64,000 nt of DNA from Pseudomonas sp. NC02 (GCF_002874965.1 NZ_CP025624.1:1488001-1552000), one strand, 5' to 3'; shown: positions 52,512 through 61,597, counted from the first letter of the stretch. A program made the numbers and translations. Notes: generated by a model not told the origin, from the letters alone.

Positions 52512-53431
52512 CGGTGCAGGCGTTGAACTCGATATTGCCCATCTTGATTGCGTTGGGAATAGGCCTTCTATCGAGCAAACTCTTGTTCTCGGATAAAGCT
52601 GTTGCCCGATTGGTCAGTCTGATCAGCCCTTTGGTTTGGGGGCTACTTTTTCTGATAGGCACTGAGTTCGGCGAAGTGGTTTCTTCGCTGGATGCGGTTG
52701 GGTATGTGCTCAAGACATCTTCGCTTGTCGCGGTCGCAACAACAGTGGTGCCTTGCATGCTGCTGCTGGGCTTGGCGGCTTTGAGGGGGGCTGGACGAGA
52801 ACCAGGCAGGGTTGCCAGTTTCGATATGCATGGCGCTGCTGCTCCTCTGAAAGAGTGCTTTATTGCGCTGCTGATGGTGGCCTTGGGCGTGTTGTTCACA
52901 TATGCAGAATCAACCGTTGCAAGCTTGTGGCTTCCACCCAGCAACGTGATGTTAATGGTACTGATCTTCTTGGTGGGACTCGACTTGTCGAGCATCAAGT
53001 TAGGTCGTGACTGGATCTCATGGGGCGTTCTATGCGTTCCGATTGCCGTGGTCATTGGCTCAATATTGGGAGCCTATGCGGTTCATTTCATCACTGGCGA
53101 AGATATCCGTTTGCTCCTGGCACTCTCGACGGGATTTGGATGGTTCACGCTATCCAGCGTCCTGGTCGGAGGGCTGTCCGGAGAAGTTCATGGCGCTACG
53201 GCATTGCTCGCAGACCTGGGGCGCGAACTGATCGCGATCGCTTTACTGTACCTGGTCGGTGGCTTCCACCCAAAGGTCGGTATTGCCGCCGCTGGGGCAA
53301 CCGCTCTGGACTCGACGTTACCGATCGTGCGCCAAACCTGCCACTGCGACACGCTGCCTACCGCTCTCATGAGTGGTTTGATTCTGACGGTGTTAGCGCC
53401 CTTTTTTATAACCTTCTTTCTGACCGCATGA
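52508..53431 (+). CDS. LysO-family amino-acid exporter
   Basis: A 307-residue inner membrane protein with 8-9 hydrophobic segments. LSTGFGWFTLSSVLVGGLSGEVHGATALLADLGRELIAIALLYLVGG and GATALDSTLPIVRQTCHCDTLPTALMSGLILTVLAPFFI are the two conserved halves of the LysO (DUF340) family, whose E. coli member exports lysine and toxic lysine analogues. It is translationally coupled to the dioxygenase, so it probably exports that enzyme's hydroxylated product or relieves excess of its substrate. Confidence 0.85.
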   Translation: MTVQALNSILPILIALGIGLLSSKLLFSDKAVARLVSLISPLVWGLLFLIGTEFGEVVSSLDAVGYVLKTSSLVAVATTVVPCMLLLGLAALRGAGREPGRVASFDMHGAAAPLKECFIALLMVALGVLFTYAESTVASLWLPPSNVMLMVLIFLVGLDLSSIKLGRDWISWGVLCVPIAVVIGSILGAYAVHFITGEDIRLLLALSTGFGWFTLSSVLVGGLSGEVHGATALLADLGRELIAIALLYLVGGFHPKVGIAAAGATALDSTLPIVRQTCHCDTLPTALMSGLILTVLAPFFITFFLTA

Positions 53432-53455
53432 CGTGACCTCTTACTGGAGGAAATC

Positions 53456-55231
53456 ATGACTCCACGATTTTCAGGAGAAAAACCGAGTCTGCAACCATCA
53501 GCATTTAAAAGTCTCACGCTCGGCCCGATGCTTGCCGCGTTTGAACAGCTGCTGATGTGTATCAAAACTCAGCCCAAGGCGTTGATCCCGGTGGCTATGT
53601 TCCTGTCGCTGACGGGGCCTGTCCGGGCGGAGCCAACGATTATGGAAAATGTGCGTGGTTATACCGTGAGTGGAGGCGGTCTGATGCGTTTTGATGCGTT
53701 GGCCTTTGATGCGTCGGGCAAAGTGATTTGCGTCGGTATGGCGGCCGATCTTGCTGGCAAGCATGCATTGGCGACGCGCATCGATGGTAAGGGTGCGTCC
53801 CTCTTGCCTGGGTTGACCGATGCGCACGGCCATATCAAATGGCTTGGAGAGTCCCTTCGAAGCATTGCTTTACGGGGCTCTCCAACACTGGTTGATACGC
53901 AGGAAAGGCTTCGGGTATTCGCTGCAGCGCGCCCCGGCGCCCGTTGGCTGACTGGCTCAGGCTGGAACCACGTTACCTGGAAGTTGGGGCGTTTTCCGAC
54001 GGCTGCCGAAATTGATAAGGTCGTTGTCGATCGACCAGTGTGGCTAATTCGGGTGGATGCCCATGCCGGATGGGCTAATACCAAGGCGATGCAACTGGCG
54101 GGTATTACTAAGGACACGCCTGATCCGAAAGGCGGACGTATCGAACGGGATGCAGAAGGTAACCCGACAGGTGTATTTATCGACGCCGCTATGGGGCTGG
54201 TCGCGGATATTATTCCGCTGCCTGACGAGCAGGAGCGAGAGGTCGCGTTGCAGGCTGCATTGGAGCATCTCAATGCACAAGGACTGACATCTGTGCACGA
54301 TGCAGGTGCTGATAGGCAGATGATCAAGACGATGCGCGGTTTTGCCGATCGCGGCCGGCTTCCGTTACGTGTCTACTCGATGATCAACGGTGCGGGGGAT
54401 GATTTCGCGGTGTTGTCCCAGGACGGCCCTTTGATCGGCTATGGCGATGATCGTCTTACCATTCGTAGCGTCAAGCTTTGTGCCGATGGCGCTTTGGGAA
54501 GCCGTGGTGCGGCGCTGTTTGAGCCATACACCGACGACCCAACCAACAAGGGGCTGCTTTTTGAAAGCCGGCAGGAGATGAAGCACAAGATTGAGTCGGT
54601 ACTGAAAGCCGGCTTTCAAGCTAATGTGCATGGCATCGGTGATGCTGCCATCAAGCAGGTCATGGATAGCTTTGAACAGACCTACGCCACAGTCGGTGGG
54701 CGCGCCTTGCGTAACAGGATCGAGCATGCGCAGGTGGTTGATGTGGAGCAGATACCGCGCTTTATCGATCTAGGGCTGATTGCATCGATGCAGCCTACAC
54801 ATGCTACCAGCGACATGAATATGGCTGAGGACAGGGTGGGTGTCGAACGGATCAAGGGGGCTTATGCCTGGCGCACTCTGCTTAACCAGGGAACGAAAAT
54901 TGCGGCAGGGTCAGACTTCCCAGTCGAATCTGCCAATCCGTTCTACGGCATACATGCTGCCGTGACTCGCTCGGATCATGAGGGCAACCCCTTGGCTGGA
55001 TGGCACCCTGAGCAGGCCATGACCCTCTTCGAGGCTTTCCGTGCATTTACGCTGGATGCAGCTTATGCAGCCCATCAAGAAGCTACCCAAGGCAGCATTG
55101 AGCCCGGAAAGTGGGCCGATTTTATCCTGGTTGATCAGGACATTTTTGCCGTCAGCCCGGCAGACATCTGGAGGACACGCGTCCTGCAGACTTGGGTTGG
55201 CGGGAAGAAGGTCTATCAGGCGATTGAATGA
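53456..55231 (+). CDS. Amidohydrolase family 3 protein (YtcJ-like)
   Basis: A 591-residue metal-dependent hydrolase. Residues 1-60 form an extension with a hydrophobic stretch (LIPVAMFLSLTGPVRAEP) that looks like a signal sequence, so the enzyme is probably periplasmic. The amidohydrolase barrel follows: GLTDAHGHIKWLG (HxH), NVHGIGDAAIKQVM, RIEHAQVVD and AAGSDFPVESANP (metal ligands). It follows the LysO-like gene after 24 bp and has GGAGG upstream, so it is likely the third gene of that operon. Substrate unknown; N-acyl or amide compounds are typical. Confidence 0.87.
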   Translation: MTPRFSGEKPSLQPSAFKSLTLGPMLAAFEQLLMCIKTQPKALIPVAMFLSLTGPVRAEPTIMENVRGYTVSGGGLMRFDALAFDASGKVICVGMAADLAGKHALATRIDGKGASLLPGLTDAHGHIKWLGESLRSIALRGSPTLVDTQERLRVFAAARPGARWLTGSGWNHVTWKLGRFPTAAEIDKVVVDRPVWLIRVDAHAGWANTKAMQLAGITKDTPDPKGGRIERDAEGNPTGVFIDAAMGLVADIIPLPDEQEREVALQAALEHLNAQGLTSVHDAGADRQMIKTMRGFADRGRLPLRVYSMINGAGDDFAVLSQDGPLIGYGDDRLTIRSVKLCADGALGSRGAALFEPYTDDPTNKGLLFESRQEMKHKIESVLKAGFQANVHGIGDAAIKQVMDSFEQTYATVGGRALRNRIEHAQVVDVEQIPRFIDLGLIASMQPTHATSDMNMAEDRVGVERIKGAYAWRTLLNQGTKIAAGSDFPVESANPFYGIHAAVTRSDHEGNPLAGWHPEQAMTLFEAFRAFTLDAAYAAHQEATQGSIEPGKWADFILVDQDIFAVSPADIWRTRVLQTWVGGKKVYQAIE

Positions 55232-55270
55232 GCCCGGTTCGACCGTTTAATTTCCAAATCCCACCCATAA

Positions 55271-55300
55271 AAAAACCGGTCACCAAGGACCGGTTTTTTT
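55271..55300. terminator. Bidirectional intrinsic terminator
   Basis: AAAAAACCGGTC, loop 'accaag', GACCGGTTTTTT: symmetrical, so it can end the amidohydrolase transcript from the left and the tRNA-Gly transcript from the right. Confidence 0.9.
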
Positions 55301-55346
55301 ACACATCCCCCGTCAAAACCAGCCTGACGCAGGACCAAAATCTGAG

Positions 55347-55420
55347 TGGAGCGGGTAGAGGGAATCGAACCCTCATCTAAAGCTTGGGAAGCTTTCGTTC
55401 TACCACTAAACTATACCCGC
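55347..55420 (-). tRNA. tRNA-Gly (anticodon CCC)
   Basis: On the minus strand the 74-nt sequence starts GCGGGTATAGTTTAGTGGTA and ends TACCCGCTCCA with an encoded CCA. The acceptor stem is GCGGGTA/TACCCGC, the anticodon arm AAAGC-TTCCCAA-GCTTT gives anticodon CCC, and the T arm is GAGGG-TTCGATT-CCCTC. All arms pair fully. It is a solitary tRNA gene with a terminator 46 bp downstream. No attachment-site duplication was seen in the window. Confidence 0.95.
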
Positions 55421-55557
55421 TCAGAGCGGCTGACTTTGTACCAGATGTGCTCGCGGATTTGAAGTTTTTCTTCGAAAATTCTGTGTTTTACGTGCCAACG
55501 GTCGATCGTGGGCAGGCGGCCCCCCTGGGAAATCCGGCCCGCCCACAACCCCACCGC

Positions 55558-56442
55558 TCATACGGCAAACGCATGCTGTGGCTGTGACGCGTGGTACCGC
55601 AACCGGCTTGGCTGCTGCTCCGGTCTTAAAAAGCCCATCAACGCCTCCCGGCTATCCCGGCACGCGGCCTTGTGCTCCATATCCAGAAAGTGCCCGGTCG
55701 CCTGAATCGTGCCGAAGCTGCTTTTCGCAATATGTTGCCCAAACAGCTTGGCATCCTGGGCACTGGTGTACTCGTCCCATTCGCCGTTCAAGAACAACAC
55801 CGGTATATCAATCTGCTTAGCGGCCTTGAGGTAGCACAGCCGGTCGCTGTTGAGCACGTGGCTGATGTGAAAGTGCATCTGCCCATACTCGTGCTCGGCC
55901 AGGCTGCTCACGTGTTTGTGATTGAAGCGTTTGAACAGCGACGGCAGGTGTTTGCCGATGGTGCTGTTGACCAGGTGGCCCACGCGGTCACGGTCGAGGT
56001 TGCCGAGGTAGTCGACACCGCGCTCCAGGTAGTCGCGCATCGGGGCGTTGATCACCGGGGAGAACGAGCTGATCACGGCCTTTTCCACACGGCGCGGGCG
56101 GTGGGCGAGGGCGACGAGGGTCGCGGCGCCGCCCCAGGAAAAGGACAGCACGTGTTCGGCGGCGAAGTGGTCGATGAGTTCCAGAAGGATCTGGCCCTCG
56201 ACTTCTTTCGTCAGCATATGCTCGTGGCGGTTGTGGATTTTGGAGCGGCCAGCGTAGGGCTGGTCATACAAAACCACGTTGAACGTCGGGTGCAGGCTTT
56301 TCACGGTCTGGGCGAAAGACGCAGTGGTGGCCATTGAGCCGTTGACCAGGATGATGGTCTTGGCTGCTGCGTCCGCGCGATAGAACTCCGTGTAAACCCG
56401 ATACTGACCCTGTATATCCAGCACAGCGATTTCTGGCCTCAT
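55558..56442 (-). CDS. phaG: (R)-3-hydroxyacyl-ACP:CoA transacylase / thioesterase
   Basis: A 294-residue alpha/beta hydrolase, essentially colinear with P. putida PhaG as recalled: MRPEIAVLDIQGQYRVYTEFYRADAA at the start, VNGSMATTASFAQTVKSLHP, SFSWGGAATLVALAHRP (nucleophile elbow), NGEWDEYTSAQDAK and ATGHFLDMEHKA. PhaG diverts 3-hydroxyacyl-ACP from fatty acid synthesis to medium-chain polyhydroxyalkanoate. It is also homologous to RhlA, but the N-terminus is clearly PhaG-like. The start at 56442 has CAGGAG upstream. Confidence 0.92.
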   Translation of the reverse strand: MRPEIAVLDIQGQYRVYTEFYRADAAAKTIILVNGSMATTASFAQTVKSLHPTFNVVLYDQPYAGRSKIHNRHEHMLTKEVEGQILLELIDHFAAEHVLSFSWGGAATLVALAHRPRRVEKAVISSFSPVINAPMRDYLERGVDYLGNLDRDRVGHLVNSTIGKHLPSLFKRFNHKHVSSLAEHEYGQMHFHISHVLNSDRLCYLKAAKQIDIPVLFLNGEWDEYTSAQDAKLFGQHIAKSSFGTIQATGHFLDMEHKAACRDSREALMGFLRPEQQPSRLRYHASQPQHAFAV

Positions 56443-56747
56443 GTCGTAAGACTCCTGGCAAGCGGGTAATGCGCGCAGATCACTCTGCACGAGCTTTGTG
56501 ACAGGTAGGCATACGCCTGGAAGTGAGGGCCCATGTCGATCCGGTACTGGCTGGCCGACGGGTGTTGTTATGGCGGGCAATTTGCCGTGAGAGGCCCGCA
56601 GGTCAAGCGTGCGGACGGGCAAAGTGTTTCTTGTAGGTAGGGGTGACTCGCCAGTCAGATTGCGGCTGGCTGGGTTGATTCAAGCATCAGGGATGCCAGT
56701 TCGCCAGTCGATGGCGTGGGTTTTTGCCATCATCGGCTGAACGGTCA
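56443..56747. other. Intergenic region between rsuA and phaG (no gene seen)
   Basis: About 305 bp holding the phaG promoter side and the end of the rsuA transcript, both leftward. I see no REP, no convincing terminator with a T-run and no clear sigma-54 motif. GCCAGTCAGATTGCGGCTGGC (about 56651-56671) is a modest hairpin. Confidence 0.5.
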
Positions 56748-57440
56748 TCAGACCTGTTGGATTTCAGCCTCTGTAAGCGCCCGGTAATGGCCTGGCGCAA
56801 GGGCTGCGTCCAACTCCAGCGGTCCCATGCGTTCGCGGTGCAGGCGCATCACTTTGTTGTCGAAGTGCCCGAACATGCGCTTCACCTGGTGATAACGCCC
56901 TTCAATGATGCTCAGGCGCGCCGTTCTGGGGCCCAATAGTTCCAGTTCCGCCGGTTGGGTGGTGAGGTCTTCAAAGGCGAAGTACAGGCCGGCGGCGAAG
57001 GTGGCCGCGTATTGCGGGCCGATGTCCTGCTCGGTCTCGACGTAGTAGACCTTGGGCAGTTTGGTTTGCGGCTGGGTCAGGCGGCGCGACCACTGGCCGT
57101 CGTTGGTGATCAGCATCAGGCCGGTGGTGTTGAAATCCAGACGACCGGCGATGTGCAGCTCGTGCTTGTCCGGTTCATCCAGCAGGTCGAGCACCGTGGG
57201 GTGTTGCGGGTCGGACGTGGCGCTGACGCAGCCCTGGGGTTTGTGCAGCATGAAGTAGCGCGCGGGTTTGCCGACCTGGAGGATTTCACCGTCGACACAC
57301 ACGCGGCTGAATTCGCGCACTTCGTAATGCGGATCGCTGACTGTTTGGCCGTCGACGCTGATCCGCCGCTCCACCAGCAACAGGCGAACCTGTTTACGGT
57401 TGAAACGCGGCAGGTTGCTGAGGAAACGATCTACGCGCAT
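56748..57440 (-). CDS. rsuA: 16S rRNA pseudouridine(516) synthase
   Basis: A 230-residue protein with an S4 RNA-binding domain (MRVDRFLSNLPRFNRKQVRLLLVERRISVDGQTV, 1-60) and a RsuA/RluB-type catalytic domain. AGRLDFNTTGLMLITNDG contains the catalytic Asp, and EGRYHQVKRMFGHFDNKVMRLHRERMGPLEL is the family C-terminus. The start at 57440 overlaps the stop of the upstream cysteine-rich gene by one base (TAATG), so I reject a longer N-terminal version. Confidence 0.92.
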   Translation of the reverse strand: MRVDRFLSNLPRFNRKQVRLLLVERRISVDGQTVSDPHYEVREFSRVCVDGEILQVGKPARYFMLHKPQGCVSATSDPQHPTVLDLLDEPDKHELHIAGRLDFNTTGLMLITNDGQWSRRLTQPQTKLPKVYYVETEQDIGPQYAATFAAGLYFAFEDLTTQPAELELLGPRTARLSIIEGRYHQVKRMFGHFDNKVMRLHRERMGPLELDAALAPGHYRALTEAEIQQV

Positions 57441-57652
57441 TACGACCGCTCGTTGCCGCGCAGTTGTTCGTCCACCTGGGCACAACGCGGGCACAGGCAG
57501 GCTTTATTGCGCAGTTCCGCCGGCAAGGCTTCGAGCACTGCGGGGTCGATGCTGACGGAATAGCACCAGCACGCCTGGTCGGCAGTGCGCGGGTCGGCCA
57601 GGGCGCAATCGTTGCGGGCGCCGCAGGCGGGGCAGAGGGTTGGCGTGGTCAT
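57440..57652 (-). CDS. Cysteine-rich CWC family protein
   Basis: A 70-residue protein with eight cysteines in CPACGARNDC, ACWCYSV and ACLCPRCAQVD, the CWC domain pattern (PF14375), likely to bind zinc. It is translationally coupled to rsuA. Its function is unknown. Confidence 0.85.
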   Translation of the reverse strand: MTTPTLCPACGARNDCALADPRTADQACWCYSVSIDPAVLEALPAELRNKACLCPRCAQVDEQLRGNERS

Positions 57653-57725
57653 CGGTCGCTTCAGGCTGTATCGGACAAGGTCCCGGTGAAACCCGGTGTG
57701 CCTTGCACGATACAGCCCCGCCGCG

Positions 57726-60700
57726 TTATTGCAAATCACGCTCCAGCACCACCACCCGTTGGCCTGCGCCAATGCCGCTGCCGGGCTGCACCGGAATTTC
57801 CCGCACGGTGCCGGCGAACGGTGCGACTACCGGGATTTCCATTTTCATCGACTCCAGGATCACCAGCACATCTCCCGCCGCCACGCGTTCGCCAGCGCTG
57901 ACCTGCACTTGCCAGAGATTGCCGGCGATGTGGCTGTCGATGCTGTATTCGTTGGCCTGCAAGGGCGTGTCTGCGCCCTGTGGTGCGGCGAGTTCCTCGC
58001 TGTCGAAATGCGCCTGGCCACTGGCGATCCAGCGTTCGCGTTCGGCGTTGAACGCGCGCTGCTGTTGCCCGCGAAACGCGCCGATGCTTTCGGCTTCCTG
58101 CGCGAGAAAGGCCTGGTAATCCGTCAGGTTTAACTGGCTGTGTTCGATGCTCAGTTCAAACCGCCCAAGGGGGAAATCCCGGCGAATCTGCACCAGCTCA
58201 TCGGCGCTCACCGGGTAAAAGCGGATCTGGTCGAAGAAGCGCAGCAACCACGGTTTGCCATCGAACGCGGCCACTTCCCGGTAGCGGTTCCACATCTGCA
58301 AGGTACGCCCGACGAACTGATAACCGCCGGGGCCTTCCATGCCGTAGACGCACAGGTAGGCGCCACCGATGCCCACGGAGTTTTCGGCGGTCCAGGTGCG
58401 TGCCGGGTTGTACTTGGTGGTGACCAGGCGGTGACGCGGGTCCAGCGGCGTGGCCACGGGCGCGCCGAGGTAGACGTCGCCCAGGCCCATCACCAGGTAG
58501 CTGGCATCGAACACGGTGTGGCGCACTTCGTCGAGGTTGGCCAGGTCGTTGATGCGGCGGATGAACTCCAGGTTGCTCGGGCACCACGGGGCATCCTTGC
58601 GCACGGTGGTCATGTATTTTTCGATCGCCAGTTGGCAGGCCGGGTCGTCCCAGGACAGTGGCAGGTGGACGATGCGCGACGGCACTTGCAGGTTTTGGCT
58701 GGCGCAGACGGCGTGCCATTCGGCGGTGATCAGCGCCAGGAGGTCGGCGAGGGTAAGTTGTTCGGGCTGGTAGTGGATTTGCAGGGAGCGGATGCCGGGT
58801 GTCATGTCGATGACGCCGTGCAGGGCTTGTGCTTCGAGGGCTTGCATCAGGGCGTGGGCGCGAAAGCGCAGCACCAGGTCGAGTTCCGGGGCGCCGATTT
58901 CCAGGAGCAGGTGGGTGTCGCCGGCGAGGCGGGCGACGAGGCGGGTGTCGGCCTGGCCGATGTCCAGAACAACAGGCGACCTGATCATTCCCACGCTCTG
59001 CGTGGGAATGCATCCTGTGACGCTCTGCGTCATTGCGTCGACAGCGGGACGCGGAGCGTCCCAGGCGGCATTCCCACGCAGAGCGTGGGAACGATCCCAT
59101 TTCAAGGCGAGGTCTCGGGCGGTCTTGATGTCGACGGGGGTGAAGCAGATTTTGTCACCCGCCTTGAGCTGGCCCAACTGCCACAAGTCCGCCTCGATCA
59201 CTGTCACCGGGCATACAAACCCACCCAGGCTCGGGCCGTCGGGGCCGAGGATCACCGGCATGTCCCCGGTAAAATCCACCGCACCAATCGCATAGGGATT
59301 GTCGTGAATATTCGACGGATGCAACCCCGCCTCACCGCCATCCGTACGCGCCCACAGAGGCTTCGGCCCGATCAACCTCACACCCGTGCGGCTGGAGTTG
59401 AAATGCACTTCCCACTGGGTGGCAAAGAACGTCTCGATGTACTCGGGCTTGAAGTATTCCGGCGCGCCGTGGGGGCCGTAGATCACCCGCAGTGTTCGCA
59501 CCTCGCCAAGCGGTTCAGGCACTAGCGTATTGCCGCAACTGAGATCCTCCAACGGCAGTAAGTGCAACACATCACCCGCCCGCAAAGCCCGCCCGCCATG
59601 CCCACCAAACTGGCCAAGGGTGAAGGTACTTTTGCTTCCCAGATAATCCGGAACCTGCAGCCCGCCGCGCACGCAAAGGTAGCTGCGAGCACCGGCCCCG
59701 GCGATGGTGCCCAGGCTCAAGGTTGCGCCCGCCGGGATCAGCAACGCGGTGTTCATCGGTACCGCTTCATGATTCAAGCGCAGCACAATGTCTGCACCCG
59801 TCACCGCCACCACCGCCGCACAATTGAAGCGCAGCAACGGCCCGCTCATGGTGATTTCCAGCGCAGCGGTGCCCTCGGCATTGCCCAGCAGGCGATTGCC
59901 CAGGCGCAGCGCGCGACTGTCCATCGGCCCCGACGGCGGCACGCCTACGGCCCAGTAACCGAGGCGCCCCGGATAGTCCTGCACACTGGTTTGCGTGCCG
60001 GCGCTGAGCACTTCAAACGTGTTGGCGTGGTACACCAAATCTTCAAGGCAGCGCGTCCACGGATGGCCACTGGCGAACGGTGTAGCGAGCAGAATCTGGC
60101 GCAGATAATCGCGGTTGGTTTCCACGCCGTACAGTTGGCTGTTGCTCAGGGCTTGATGCAAATCCAGGCGTGCCTGTTCGCGGGTCGGCGCCCAGGTGAT
60201 GAGCTTGGCGATCATCGGGTCGAAGTAGGGCGGAATCTCGCAACCGGCCTCCACCCACGTGTCGATGCGCAGGCCTTCAGCGACCGGGAAGTCCACATAC
60301 GTCAAAAGCCCCGGGCTTGGCTGAAACTCCCGGCCCGGATCTTCGGCGTACAGGCGTGCCTGAATCGCGTGGCCGTGAGGCTTCAGTTGCAGTTCCCGCA
60401 ATGGCGGCATTTCCCCGGCGGCCAATTGCACCATCCAGCGCACCAGGTCCACGCCCCACACTTGCTCGGTGACGCCATGTTCCACCTGCAACCGGGTGTT
60501 CACTTCCAGAAAATAGAAGCGGCCATCGGCGCTATCAAAGATAAATTCCACGGTGCCGGCGCTGCGGTAATTCACTGCCTTGGCCAGGGTGATGGCGGCA
60601 CGGCACAGCTCATCCGCCATGCCGTCGGGCAGGTTCGGCGCCGGGGTTTCTTCAAGCACTTTCTGGTTGCGCCGCTGCACCGAACAGTCGCGCACGCCGA

Positions 60701-61367
60701 GGGCGATGACCTCGCCGCAGCCGTCACCAAACACCTGCACTTCCAGGTGCCGGGCGTGCTGGATGTACTTCTCGATAAACACACCGGCATCGCTGAAATT
60801 GTTCTGGCCCAGGCGTTTCACCGCCTCGAAACAGTCGCGCAATTCATCGGCGCTGTGGCACACGCGCATGCCGATCCCGCCACCACCGGCGGTGCTTTTA
60901 AGCATGATCGGATAGCCCACGGTTTCCCCGGCCAGTAGTGCGGCGTCGAGGCTGTTGAGCAGCTCGGTGCCTTCCAGCAGCGGGATGTTGTGCTGCCTGG
61001 CCAACGCGCGCGCGGTGTGCTTGAGGCCGAATACCCGCAGCTGTTCCGGCGTCGGGCCGACGAAGGCGATGCCTGCTGTTTCGCAGGCTTCGGCGAAGGC
61101 GGCGTTTTCCGATAGAAAGCCATAGCCGGGATGAATCGCGGTGGCGCCACACGCCTTGGCCGTGGCGAGGATTTTCTCCACCGACAAATAGGTGCCGGCC
61201 GCCGCGCCTTCGCCCAGGCTGTAGGCCTCATCCGCTTGCTGGATATGCAGGCTGGCGGCATCGGCTTCGGAATACACCGCCACGCCCTTGACCGAAAGCT
61301 CACGCAAGGTGCGCAGGATGCGGCAGGCGATGACGCCACGGTTGGCGATCAACAGTTTTTCGAACAT
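57726..61367 (-). CDS. Urea / guanidine carboxylase (biotin-dependent), with an in-frame REP-like insertion
   Basis: A 1213-residue biotin enzyme. Biotin carboxylase / ATP-grasp (about 1-450; MFEKLLIANRGVIACRIL, TAGGGGIGMR), then the two KipA/KipI-like carboxyltransferase halves (about 470-750 and 800-1090), then the biotinyl domain with Lys1175 in LESMKME. It carboxylates urea or, in many bacteria with the same UAAP neighbours, guanidine. Residues about 757-795 (DRSHALRGNA...IPTQSVGMI) are encoded by a palindromic repeat at 58984-59095, in frame, in the linker between the two carboxyltransferase halves. No stop is created. The allophanate hydrolase gene is not adjacent. Confidence 0.88.
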   Translation of the reverse strand: MFEKLLIANRGVIACRILRTLRELSVKGVAVYSEADAASLHIQQADEAYSLGEGAAAGTYLSVEKILATAKACGATAIHPGYGFLSENAAFAEACETAGIAFVGPTPEQLRVFGLKHTARALARQHNIPLLEGTELLNSLDAALLAGETVGYPIMLKSTAGGGGIGMRVCHSADELRDCFEAVKRLGQNNFSDAGVFIEKYIQHARHLEVQVFGDGCGEVIALGVRDCSVQRRNQKVLEETPAPNLPDGMADELCRAAITLAKAVNYRSAGTVEFIFDSADGRFYFLEVNTRLQVEHGVTEQVWGVDLVRWMVQLAAGEMPPLRELQLKPHGHAIQARLYAEDPGREFQPSPGLLTYVDFPVAEGLRIDTWVEAGCEIPPYFDPMIAKLITWAPTREQARLDLHQALSNSQLYGVETNRDYLRQILLATPFASGHPWTRCLEDLVYHANTFEVLSAGTQTSVQDYPGRLGYWAVGVPPSGPMDSRALRLGNRLLGNAEGTAALEITMSGPLLRFNCAAVVAVTGADIVLRLNHEAVPMNTALLIPAGATLSLGTIAGAGARSYLCVRGGLQVPDYLGSKSTFTLGQFGGHGGRALRAGDVLHLLPLEDLSCGNTLVPEPLGEVRTLRVIYGPHGAPEYFKPEYIETFFATQWEVHFNSSRTGVRLIGPKPLWARTDGGEAGLHPSNIHDNPYAIGAVDFTGDMPVILGPDGPSLGGFVCPVTVIEADLWQLGQLKAGDKICFTPVDIKTARDLALKWDRSHALRGNAAWDAPRPAVDAMTQSVTGCIPTQSVGMIRSPVVLDIGQADTRLVARLAGDTHLLLEIGAPELDLVLRFRAHALMQALEAQALHGVIDMTPGIRSLQIHYQPEQLTLADLLALITAEWHAVCASQNLQVPSRIVHLPLSWDDPACQLAIEKYMTTVRKDAPWCPSNLEFIRRINDLANLDEVRHTVFDASYLVMGLGDVYLGAPVATPLDPRHRLVTTKYNPARTWTAENSVGIGGAYLCVYGMEGPGGYQFVGRTLQMWNRYREVAAFDGKPWLLRFFDQIRFYPVSADELVQIRRDFPLGRFELSIEHSQLNLTDYQAFLAQEAESIGAFRGQQQRAFNAERERWIASGQAHFDSEELAAPQGADTPLQANEYSIDSHIAGNLWQVQVSAGERVAAGDVLVILESMKMEIPVVAPFAGTVREIPVQPGSGIGAGQRVVVLERDLQ
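58984..59095. repeat. REP-like palindromic repeat inside the carboxylase coding sequence
   Basis: ATCATTCCCACGCTCTGCGT at the left and GCATTCCCACGCAGAGCGTG at the right, about 112 bp long. Each end is itself a hairpin (TTCCCACGC...GCGTGGGAA), and the middle has the dyads GACGCTCTGCGTC and GACGCGGAGCGTC. Such elements are normally intergenic in pseudomonads. Here it is in an open reading frame. Confidence 0.85.
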
Positions 61368-61482
61368 GGCAAAACCCCGCAGGCCGATGAGTGCTCGGCC
61401 TTGTCCTGGGATGCGGGCCGTCCCGCAAATGTGGATGGCGCTGCGGTCGTCCGCAGCGCATGCAGTCAGTGTGGGAGGTGGA

Positions 61483-61575
61483 GTGTGGGAGCGGGCTTGC
61501 TCGCGAATGCGGTGGTTCAGTCAATACATCAGTCGCCTGATACGCCGCTTTCGCGAGCAAGCCCGCTCCCACACA
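61483..61575. repeat. REPIN inside the carboxylase operon
   Basis: GTGTGGGAGCGGGCTTGCTC at the left and GCGAGCAAGCCCGCTCCCAC at the right. It lies in the 230-bp gap between the small ORF and the carboxylase start, within the leftward operon, where it could affect mRNA stability or expression of the carboxylase. Confidence 0.9.
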
Positions 61576-61597
61576 ATCTCGCTCCCACAGGTGATCT

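Noticed and set aside
55347..55420. tRNA-Gly as an integration site for the 50-55 kb region
   Set aside because: No duplicated 3' tRNA fragment and no integrase gene were found in the window, so there is no support for tRNA-targeted integration.
56443..56747. Sigma-54 promoter for phaG
   Set aside because: I looked for a GG-N10-GC pair in the right orientation before the start and did not find a convincing one.
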